Assembly (NCBI GenBank): GCA_900554325.1
Contig: USHA01000059.1
Location: forward strand, 1 to 13,055
Origin: an uncultured Collinsella sp.
Lineage (GTDB): Bacteria; Actinomycetota; Coriobacteriia; Coriobacteriales; Coriobacteriaceae
DNA length: 13,055 nucleotides
Reading direction: 5' to 3'
In this document: positions 1-6,489 of the stretch, piece by piece
Numbering within the stretch: position 1 is the stretch's first letter
How the letters are laid out: each line of letters opens with the position of its first letter
Notes under the pieces: model-generated
Database searches by the model: none
Told to the model about the DNA's origin: nothing
The model's input: only the letters and a program-made list of their open reading frames with translations
Program-made: the position numbers and the translations under genes

Positions 1-4
1 GAGA

Positions 5-62
5 TTGCCCCGAAAGAGGAGCGAAGCGTAGTTGGGTACGCGAGCGACGGTTTGAGGGGCAA
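5..62. repeat. Imperfect inverted repeat at the window edge
   Basis: TTGCCCC at 5-11 pairs with GGGGCAA at 56-62. With one bulge the pairing can continue into GAAA (12-15) and TTTG (51-54). It lies just downstream of the stop of the copper ATPase gene, so it could be part of that gene's 3' end. No T-run follows on the minus strand, and the intervening loop of about 40 nt is long. I do not call it a terminator. It could equally be an intergenic repeat cut by the window edge. Confidence 0.25.
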
Positions 63-73
63 GGTCGGGCACC

Positions 74-2413
74 TCAGCGTGCCGTCTTGGGCTTAAAGGA
101 TTTCAGACGCAAGGCATTGCTCACGACGCATACGCTCGACAGACTCATCGCTGCGGCGCCGAACATGGGCGAGAGCTGCCAGCCGGTGAGGGGGAAGAAC
201 ACGCCCGCGGCCAGCGGAATGCCGATGCCGTTGTAGAACAGCGCCCAGAACAGGTCCTGCTTGATGTTGCGGATCGTGGCGCGCGACAGCTCAATAGCGC
301 GGGCGACATCCATAAGATTGCTGCGCATGAGCACCACGTCGGCACCCTCCTTGGCGATGTCGGCGCCGGTACCGATGGCAAGGCCCACGTCGGCGCGCGC
401 CAGGGCGGGGGAGTCGTTGATACCGTCGCCCACCATGGCGACCTTGCCGCCCGCGTCCTGCAGTTCGCGCACGTGGCGCTCCTTGTCGGCGGGTAGAACG
501 TCGGCGATGACCTGCTCGCTGGTGAGCCCCACGCGGCGGGCGATGGCCTCGGCCGTCACGCGGTTATCGCCGGTGAGCATGCGCACGTCGACGCCGAGCG
601 AGCGCAGCGCGGCAATGGCTCTGGCACTCGTCTCCTTAACCTCATCGGCCACGGCAATGGTACCGGCAAGCTCACCGTTCTTGGCAAAGAACAGCGGCGT
701 CTTGCCCTCGGCGGCAAATTGCTCGGCGAGCCCCTCGGGCACGGTGACTCCCAGCTCGTTCATCAGCTGCACGTTGCCGGCGGCAATGGCGTTTTGACCT
801 TCGCGCGCCGTGACGCCACGGCCGGGCACGGCGGCAAAGTCCTCGACCATGCGCGCGACGATCCCGCGTGTCTCGCACTCGGCCATAATCGCCTCGGCCA
901 GCGGATGCTCGCTCTGGCGCTCCAGTGCGGCGGCCAGCTTGAGCAGCGCTTTCTCGCTCATGACGGGCGCGCCGTCGACGCGCTCGGCAACCACAATGTC
1001 GGTTACGGCCGGCTTGCCGCGGGTAACGGTGCCCGTCTTGTCGAGCACCACGGTGCCCACGTTGCGCAGATTCTCCAGCGCCTCGGCGCTCTTAAACAGA
1101 ATGCCCATCTCGGCGCCCTTGCCGGTGCCGACCATAATGGCGACCGGCGTGGCCAGGCCCAACGCGCACGGACAACTGATCACCAGCACGGCCACGGCGG
1201 AGGTGAGCGCTTCGTTGACGCTGCCGGTCAGTACCATCCACGCCACAAAAGTCACGGCCGAGATCGCAAACACGACGGGTACGAACACGCCGGCGACCTT
1301 ATCGGCCATGCGGGCGATGGGCGCCTTGGTGGCGTTGGCGTCCTCGACGAGCTGGATGATCTTGGCGAGCGACGTGTCGGCGCCCACGCGCGTGGCACGG
1401 AAGGTAAACGATCCGGTGCGGTTGACCGTGGCGGCGTTGACGGTGTCGCCGGCGGTCTTTTCCACAGGGATGGACTCGCCGGTCAGCGCGCTTTCATCGA
1501 CGGCCGAGGCGCCCTCGAGTACCACGCCGTCGACGGGGATGGACTCGCCGGGGCGCACGCGCAGCACCTGGCCGGGCAGGATAGCATCGACGTCGACGGT
1601 GGTCTCGCTGCCGTCATCGGCCACGACGGTCGCGGTCTTGGGCGCCAGGTCGATCAGCGCCTCGATCGCGCCGCCGGTCTTGGACTTGCTGCGCGTCTCG
1701 AGGTATTTGCCCACGGTGACGAGCGACAGGATCGTGCCGGCGCTCTCAAAATACAGGTTGTCCATGCCCGTCATCATGGCCTCGTGGACCTGCCCGGCGG
1801 CCAGCTGGTCGGCCATGATAAACATGGCGTAGAGCGACCAGGCGATGGACGCGGTGGCGCCGACCGCGATGAGCGCATCCATGGTGGGCGCGCCGTGCGC
1901 GAGCGATTTGAAGCCGTTGATAAAGTACGCGTCGTTGACGTAGACGATGGGAATGAGCAGGACGAGCTCGGTAAGCGCGAGCGTCATGCTGTGGGTATGG
2001 TCGGTGAAGATGCCGGGTAGCGGCCAACCGAACATGTGCCCCATACCTATGTAGAACAGCGGGACGAGGAAGATGATCGAGATGACGAGGCGGGTGCGCA
2101 TGGCGGAGGCGGCGACCTCCAGCTTTTTGGTGGGCGACTCCATATGGGCGGCGCCGGACCTGGCTTGCGCGCTGCCGCCTGGGACGGCTTCGGTGCCCGC
2201 GCTGACGGGCGATGCCGAGTAACCCGCGCGGTCGACGGCGGTGCAGATGTCGTCGGGCGTGACCAGCGCGGGGTCGTAGTCGACCAGCATGGATCCGGCT
2301 AGCAGGTTGACCGCGACGTTTTGGACGCCGTCGAGCTTGCTGACGGCGCGGTCAACGTGCGCTTGGCAGGCGGCGCACGTCATGCCGCCCACGTCGAACT
2401 TATCTTGAGCCAT
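74..2413 (-). CDS. copA: Copper-exporting P1B-type ATPase (CopA)
   Basis: This 779-residue membrane pump should export Cu(I) from the cytoplasm using ATP. An N-terminal HMA metal-binding domain (about residues 4-66) carries GMTCAAC, with C13 and C16 as ligands. About eight hydrophobic segments follow. The actuator domain has TGES at 311-314, the channel motif CPC is C414-P415-C416, the phosphorylation site is D458 in DKTGT, the SEHP histidine of the nucleotide-binding domain is H503, and the hinge is GDGIND at 662-667. The last two membrane segments carry YN (727-728) and MSLSS (756-760), which complete the Cu(I) site typical of CopA. Length and motif order are normal and nothing is missing. 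The ATG start at 2413 has AGAAAGGAG just upstream. No CopZ chaperone or CsoR gene is visible, but the promoter holds a copper-type palindrome. The motifs argue against a zinc or cadmium pump. Confidence 0.96.
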   Translation of the reverse strand: MAQDKFDVGGMTCAACQAHVDRAVSKLDGVQNVAVNLLAGSMLVDYDPALVTPDDICTAVDRAGYSASPVSAGTEAVPGGSAQARSGAAHMESPTKKLEVAASAMRTRLVISIIFLVPLFYIGMGHMFGWPLPGIFTDHTHSMTLALTELVLLIPIVYVNDAYFINGFKSLAHGAPTMDALIAVGATASIAWSLYAMFIMADQLAAGQVHEAMMTGMDNLYFESAGTILSLVTVGKYLETRSKSKTGGAIEALIDLAPKTATVVADDGSETTVDVDAILPGQVLRVRPGESIPVDGVVLEGASAVDESALTGESIPVEKTAGDTVNAATVNRTGSFTFRATRVGADTSLAKIIQLVEDANATKAPIARMADKVAGVFVPVVFAISAVTFVAWMVLTGSVNEALTSAVAVLVISCPCALGLATPVAIMVGTGKGAEMGILFKSAEALENLRNVGTVVLDKTGTVTRGKPAVTDIVVAERVDGAPVMSEKALLKLAAALERQSEHPLAEAIMAECETRGIVARMVEDFAAVPGRGVTAREGQNAIAAGNVQLMNELGVTVPEGLAEQFAAEGKTPLFFAKNGELAGTIAVADEVKETSARAIAALRSLGVDVRMLTGDNRVTAEAIARRVGLTSEQVIADVLPADKERHVRELQDAGGKVAMVGDGINDSPALARADVGLAIGTGADIAKEGADVVLMRSNLMDVARAIELSRATIRNIKQDLFWALFYNGIGIPLAAGVFFPLTGWQLSPMFGAAAMSLSSVCVVSNALRLKSFKPKTAR

Positions 2414-2458
2414 GGCTTCTCCTTTCTGTGGCGTAGTGTCAGAAATGTTAACCTGCCG

Positions 2459-2491
2459 ATACTATACACCCATACCCCCTGGGGGTGTCCA
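2459..2491 (-). promoter_or_regulatory. copA promoter with CsoR-like copper operator
   Basis: Reading the minus strand, TGGACA (2486-2491) resembles a -35 and TATAGT (2461-2466) a -10, with a 19-bp spacer. Between them lies the near-perfect palindrome ATACCCCCTGGGGGTGT (plus strand, 2472-2488), in which 7 of 8 pairs match around a central T. C-run/G-run palindromes of this form are known operators of the Cu(I) repressor CsoR in front of copA genes, and the site is about 45-75 bp upstream of the copA start. A long spacer spanned by a dyad is also the layout of MerR/CueR activators, but the C5/G5 sequence fits CsoR better. The regulator itself is not in the window. Confidence 0.6.
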
Positions 2492-2562
2492 GTGGAGATT
2501 GAAATATATGACATTTCGTTACAGAAAGGAGGCCAACTGCCGGGGCAGCGGACCGTCCGGCC

Positions 2563-2625
2563 AACATCTCAATCTGTAACAACTAGACCCGTTTTTGCTG
2601 AGTTGCTGTTACGGATCGAGACAAA
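2563..2625 (+). repeat. 63-bp palindromic repeat, copy 1
   Basis: The left arm is 2563-2581 (AACATCTCAATCTGTAACA) and the right arm is 2607-2625 (TGTTACGGATCGAGACAAA). They match at 13 of 19 positions around a 25-bp core that starts ACTAG. This is the first of three copies spaced 80-81 bp apart in the intergenic region between the surface-protein terminator and the copA promoter. The 8-bp sequence CCGTCCGG occurs on both sides (2553-2560 and 2626-2633). The family is unknown to me. Confidence 0.8.
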
Positions 2626-2643
2626 CCGTCCGGGGTCAACTCG

Positions 2644-2706
2644 AATGTCTCGATCTGTAACATCTAGAGAGGTTTTTGGACCCTTACTGTTACAGATTGA
2701 GATGTT
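2644..2706 (+). repeat. 63-bp palindromic repeat, copy 2
   Basis: The arms 2644-2662 (AATGTCTCGATCTGTAACA) and 2688-2706 (TGTTACAGATTGAGATGTT) match at 16 of 19 positions. The three mismatches would be G-U pairs in a plus-strand transcript, so the RNA arm could pair over all 19 positions. The 25-bp core begins TCTAG. Its right arm is an exact reverse complement of the left arm of copy 1. Confidence 0.85.
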
Positions 2707-2723
2707 GTCTCGTGGGGTTGAGA

Positions 2724-2786
2724 TTTGTCTCGTTCTGTAACATCTGGGGACCGTTTTGCCGAGTTACTGTTACAGATCGAGACAAA
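2724..2786 (+). repeat. 63-bp palindromic repeat, copy 3
   Basis: The arms 2724-2742 (TTTGTCTCGTTCTGTAACA) and 2768-2786 (TGTTACAGATCGAGACAAA) match at 18 of 19 positions, the best pairing in the family. The 25-bp core is TCTGGGGACCG, then TTTTGCCGAGTTAC, close to the core of copy 1. A 17-bp spacer separates it from copy 2, and that spacer itself contains a GTCTCG arm fragment. Confidence 0.88.
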
Positions 2787-2810
2787 CTGGAGCAGGTGCC
2801 TTGGACCCTG

Positions 2811-2853
2811 CAATGTAAAACGCCGGGGCGCCCGTGTGATGGACGCCCCGGCG
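2811..2853 (-). terminator. Rho-independent terminator of the surface-protein gene
   Basis: CGCCGGGGCG (2821-2830) pairs perfectly with CGCCCCGGCG (2844-2853) around a 13-nt loop. On the minus strand the stem is followed directly by TTTTACATT, a short U-rich tail. It lies about 60 bp past the stop codon of the LPTTG surface protein (2912) and should end that transcript before copA. Confidence 0.8.
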
Positions 2854-2911
2854 CATGTTGGGCGGGGTTTACGAAGTAGCGGGAGAGGAGGAGAAGCTGC
2901 CTCCGAAATCC

Positions 2912-5900
2912 TTACTCCTGACTACGTTTCTTGTCGGTCAGGAAGACGCCGGCGGCTACAAGCACGACGCCTCCGACGACAAACGTCTCACCGGCGAGCG
3001 CAGCATTGTCGCCTGTGGTGGGAAGCGCCGAGTTGGCTGCCGTCTTGGCGTTGCCGGCGGATGGCTTTCCGGCAACCGGCTTAGCGGCAGCCTGCGCGAT
3101 CTTGGCCTGCTCGGTCTTTGCCGCCTCTTGCTCCTGGCGGGCAATCTCGTCCTTCAGGGCTTGCTCGGCGGCCACGCGCTTCGCCTTTGCCTCGTTGTAG
3201 ACATTGAGCGCCGCGGTATAGGCGGGCGTCGCCTCGTCAAGAGTTGCTTGGGCGGCGTCGAGTGCGGCCTTCGCATCATGTTCCGCCTGCTTGGCGGCGA
3301 TGCACTTGGCAAAGAGGGCATTGAGCGTATCGTTCGCGTTTGCGTCAGAGCCAGTAGCAATGCCGTTTTCGACGTTGACGGACTTGAGTGTTCCGAGGGC
3401 GGCGGCAGCGGCGTCCGATGCGGCCTGAGAATTCTCGACCGCCTGCTCGGCGTTTGCGATGGCGTCGTTTGCCGCACCAAGGGCGACTTCGGCCTTGGTT
3501 GCCGCTGCGTCGGCGTCCTTCTTGGCCGCCTCGGCGGTGGCAAGATTATCGGCTGCGTTGCTCAGGGCGTCGGCATGGGCCTTCTTCGAGGCAAAGTCGT
3601 TTTTCGCCGTGGTCAGATCGCTCGCGGCGTGCTCCGCGGTCGCCGCCTTGGCCTCGATGCCGTCCGTGGCGATATCGAGGGCCTGCTTCTTGGCAGTCTC
3701 GTCGAGCTTCGCCTTTTCGAGAGCGCTCTGGGCAGACGCCTGGGCCGCCGTGGCTTCATCGAGCGTTTGATGGGCCTTGTCAGCCTTCTCCTGAGCCGCA
3801 GCAACATCGGCAGAATACTTGGCAAGTTCCTTCTTTGCATCTTGTAGAGCCTGCTGCTTTAAGAGAGCCTCTGCCTTGGCGTCATCAACCTTCTTCTGAC
3901 TCTGAGCGGCTTGCTCTTGCGATGCCTTAAGCTCGGCGCGCCTCTGGTTGACGACCTGCTCTGCGGGCGCCACGTTGCTTTGGGCGGCTTTAACCTGGTC
4001 TTCGGCTTCGGCAACTTTTCCGTTTGCCTTGGCGAGATTCTGCTTTGCTTGGGCGACCTCGGCAGCGGCACCTGCCACGTTGCCATTTTCGGTGGCAAGG
4101 TTGCTGTTCGCGGTATCAACGTCTTCTTGCTTTTGGGCGACGAGGGTCTCAGCTGCCTTTACAGCATCGGCTTTCAATACCGCTGTGCTGCGCTTTTGTT
4201 CAAGGTCCGCCTTTGCGGCGGTGAGGTTGTCGCTGGCTTTGGAGAGGCTCAGCTGATACTGATCAAAGAGGCTCTCGAACTCATCGATTGAGTACTCCTT
4301 CTCGTACGAACCGTAATTGTCGTCAACCTCCAAAACGTAGGTATACGACAGATGGGTTCCTCGAGAATTAATGCCGTATCCCATAGTTTTGGCGTCAGGC
4401 TGTACGATATTCAAATAGTGGCCGACGGTGCCAAAGCCTACCTTTTGGTCTCCGAATTCGGTGCCATGACTCCAGAAAGTTTTCCAAGCATCCTTGGGGG
4501 CAATTTCGCCAAGGCCAGCTTTCGCTGCAGCCTGGTCAAATATCTTCTTTTCCTCATCAACCCACTGGTGTGCGACGTTTCTTTTCAAGTCATAATTCCA
4601 TGCGGCATTTTCGAATTGCGCATAGTCTGAGTGGTCTAGCATGGCGTCTGAGTAATTGGAGTTCGACTGAGCGATCGCCATTTGCTCTGCCGTCACCTTA
4701 AGCTCGCTAAGGCCGACGCTCTTGCGATACTCATTAATCTCGCGCAGTTTGCCAAATGAAAGCTTGGTATTGTCGAGTGACGTTCCATCCTTTTTATCGC
4801 CGATGGTCGTCGGGTTTATGTCGCTTTGCTTATAGATGATGTTTGCAGCGTCGTTGGCACCGATGAACTGGTAGAAGCCGATGACGCTCTGCGCCTCCGC
4901 CGTCGTTGCCTTATCGGTTGCTGCCTTGCACGTATCGTATGCTTTCTGTGCATCGACAACGGCTTGATCCGCGGCCGCCTGGTTTGCCTTGGCAGTTTCG
5001 AGCGCCTTGTCTGCCTGCTCCTTCTCGGCTTTTGCCTGGTCGACTTGTTTCTGAGCGGCCTTTGCCTTCTCCAGCTCGGCAGCATGCACCTGCTTTGCCG
5101 AGGTCAACTCCGATTGCGCCGCATCGGCTTTCGCCTGGGCTGCCGTTACATCATTTTCGGCTGCTGCGACTGTCTGCTTCTTGGCTTCGAGCTCGCTTTC
5201 GGCACCGGTGAGGGCGTCCTGCTTGGATGCAACGTCACTATTTGCCTGAGAAAGACCTGCTTCGGCAGCCGCCTGCTGCTGCTTCGCCTGATCGAGTGCG
5301 CTTTGGGCAGCATCGACCTTTGCCTGGGCGGCATCATACTCCGGCCCAGCGGCGCCTGCCTTTGCGGCGGCCAAATCGGCCTGCGCGCTGTCATACGCTG
5401 CCTGCGCGTCAGCTGCCTTACCATCCGCGGCGGTCTTTGCCTGCTGGGCGGAAGTCAGCGTGCCTGCCGCCTCGTCGTAAGCGCTCTGCGCGGCGCTCTG
5501 AGCCTGCTGGGCATCGGCGAGCGCGGAATCGGCAGTGGCCTTCGCAGCCTTTACCTGGTCAAGAACCTTCTGGGCATCTGCGGCAGACTGCTCGGCGGCC
5601 TTGATTTCCTCCGGCGTTGCGTTGGCGGCTGCCTTCTGGGCTTCCTCAAGCTTGGCCTGTGCGTCGGCTGCCGCCTGCTTTGCGGAGTCGAGTGCTTGTG
5701 TCTTGCTCTCGGCGTCGGTCTTGGCCGTGTCGAGTTTGCTCTGGGCATCCTTCAGCGTAGCACTGGCGCTGTCGGCAGCCTTGACGCTTTCATCGAGCTG
5801 GCGAGCGTATTCGGCACGCGCGGCGGCTTCTGCCTGCGAATTGTCGGAGACGGAAGCGTCGTAAGCGGTCTGAGCGTTGTCACGTGCCGTCTGCTTTTTG

Positions 5901-6247
5901 GTATAGGGGGCGACTGCCGTGTCGTAGTCGGACTTGGCTTCTGCCTCGGCAGCCTTTGCGGCGTCGATTGCGGCCTGCAAGTCGGCAATTTTCTGGGCAT
6001 TCGTCTTTACTGCGGAGCCTGCTGCCTCGCCGGCGTGGACGGCGAGCGGGGACATGATTGCGTCCTGTGCCGTGGTGTCGTTCGCATCGTTGGCAAATGC
6101 CGAGAACGGGGCGAGCAACGACGAACCAGTCATTGCGATGGTGGTGGCTGCGGTGACGGCGAGTCGCGCGGTCTTGTGACCCGCGAATGCATGACGGGGC
6201 TCGGCGCCGCCTGAGGGTTCCAAGTGTTTAGGTGCGTACTTTGCCAT
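2912..6247 (-). CDS. LPTTG-anchored coiled-coil surface protein with central CAP domain
   Basis: This 1111-residue protein is probably displayed on the cell wall. An N-terminal signal peptide (basic HKTAR, a hydrophobic core, then SAFA|ND near residue 52) leads into a long Ala/Lys/Gln/Asp-rich coiled coil (about 55-460). A compact domain at about 495-645 follows and resembles the CAP/SCP superfamily: N505 in INEYR, H539 in LDHSD, H594 in SHGTE, H610 in GHYLNIV. A second coiled coil covers about 660-1030. The end is classic for sortase: LPTTG at 1075-1079, a hydrophobic segment, and a tail containing KKRSQE. The frame is open upstream to a TTG at 6259, but the ATG at 6247 is preferred because GGGAG sits 5 nt upstream. 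The coil-CAP-coil layout recalls SEC10/PgrA-type surface proteins. Adhesion or cell contact is an inference, and CAP domains are not reliably enzymatic. A terminator follows the gene. Confidence 0.88.
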   Translation of the reverse strand: MAKYAPKHLEPSGGAEPRHAFAGHKTARLAVTAATTIAMTGSSLLAPFSAFANDANDTTAQDAIMSPLAVHAGEAAGSAVKTNAQKIADLQAAIDAAKAAEAEAKSDYDTAVAPYTKKQTARDNAQTAYDASVSDNSQAEAAARAEYARQLDESVKAADSASATLKDAQSKLDTAKTDAESKTQALDSAKQAAADAQAKLEEAQKAAANATPEEIKAAEQSAADAQKVLDQVKAAKATADSALADAQQAQSAAQSAYDEAAGTLTSAQQAKTAADGKAADAQAAYDSAQADLAAAKAGAAGPEYDAAQAKVDAAQSALDQAKQQQAAAEAGLSQANSDVASKQDALTGAESELEAKKQTVAAAENDVTAAQAKADAAQSELTSAKQVHAAELEKAKAAQKQVDQAKAEKEQADKALETAKANQAAADQAVVDAQKAYDTCKAATDKATTAEAQSVIGFYQFIGANDAANIIYKQSDINPTTIGDKKDGTSLDNTKLSFGKLREINEYRKSVGLSELKVTAEQMAIAQSNSNYSDAMLDHSDYAQFENAAWNYDLKRNVAHQWVDEEKKIFDQAAAKAGLGEIAPKDAWKTFWSHGTEFGDQKVGFGTVGHYLNIVQPDAKTMGYGINSRGTHLSYTYVLEVDDNYGSYEKEYSIDEFESLFDQYQLSLSKASDNLTAAKADLEQKRSTAVLKADAVKAAETLVAQKQEDVDTANSNLATENGNVAGAAAEVAQAKQNLAKANGKVAEAEDQVKAAQSNVAPAEQVVNQRRAELKASQEQAAQSQKKVDDAKAEALLKQQALQDAKKELAKYSADVAAAQEKADKAHQTLDEATAAQASAQSALEKAKLDETAKKQALDIATDGIEAKAATAEHAASDLTTAKNDFASKKAHADALSNAADNLATAEAAKKDADAAATKAEVALGAANDAIANAEQAVENSQAASDAAAAALGTLKSVNVENGIATGSDANANDTLNALFAKCIAAKQAEHDAKAALDAAQATLDEATPAYTAALNVYNEAKAKRVAAEQALKDEIARQEQEAAKTEQAKIAQAAAKPVAGKPSAGNAKTAANSALPTTGDNAALAGETFVVGGVVLVAAGVFLTDKKRSQE

Positions 6248-6313
6248 TTCTTCTCCCAATCGTTGAAGGGGTACCTATGACAATTCGTACGTTACGACCG
6301 CCGAAAGGGTTCC

Positions 6314-6325
6314 TGTTGCGCAACA
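6314..6325. promoter_or_regulatory. Perfect 12-bp palindrome upstream of the surface-protein gene
   Basis: TGTTGCGCAACA is perfectly self-complementary and lies about 67 bp upstream of the chosen ATG (6247), where an operator could be. I could not find a convincing -35/-10 pair around it, so the promoter of this gene is not located. It could be chance. Confidence 0.25.
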
Positions 6326-6385
6326 TTGGCAAGGAAATATCGACACACTTGAGTCACATTTATGAGGCGAAGTTCTCGGCAAGCT

Positions 6386-6448
6386 AACGTCTCGATCTGT
6401 AACATCTAGCAGCAAATATGACCTCTAACTGTTACAGATCGAGACAAA
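6386..6448 (+). repeat. 63-bp palindromic repeat, copy 4
   Basis: The arms 6386-6404 (AACGTCTCGATCTGTAACA) and 6430-6448 (TGTTACAGATCGAGACAAA) match at 16 of 19 positions. The right arm is identical to that of copy 3. The core begins TCTAG and ends CTAAC, but its middle has diverged. It lies between the stop of the kinase gene and the upstream region of the surface-protein gene, 3.6 kb from the three-copy cluster, in the same orientation. Confidence 0.87.
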
Positions 6449-6489
6449 TCCCGGGGGAGCGCCCGCCGTCGCGGCAAGACGCCCGCCGC

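Noticed and set aside
719..2020. 433-codon plus-strand frame over copA
   Set aside because: Low-complexity Gly/His/Arg product antisense to a complete P-type ATPase.
2518..2525. GTTACAGA as a remnant of another 63-bp copy
   Set aside because: Only 8 bp match and the opposite arm is absent. The spacing (about 90 bp) does not fit the 80-81 bp period.
2563..2786. CRISPR-like array
   Set aside because: There are only three units, the repeats are palindromic and diverged, the spacers are 17-18 bp, single copies occur elsewhere, and there are no cas genes.
2855..3847. 330-codon plus-strand frame over the surface protein's 3' end
   Set aside because: A shadow of the same kind. It begins inside the terminator region and has no ribosome site or recognisable domain.
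4826..6214. 462-codon plus-strand frame, rich in Leu, Cys and Gly, over the surface protein
   Set aside because: It is the complement of repetitive Ala/Lys/Gln codons in the coiled coil. The minus strand has a signal peptide, CAP domain and LPTTG, so it is the real gene.
6248..6259. Upstream TTG start of the surface protein
   Set aside because: The ATG at 6247 has a well-spaced GGGAG, whereas the TTG would place that site inside the coding sequence.
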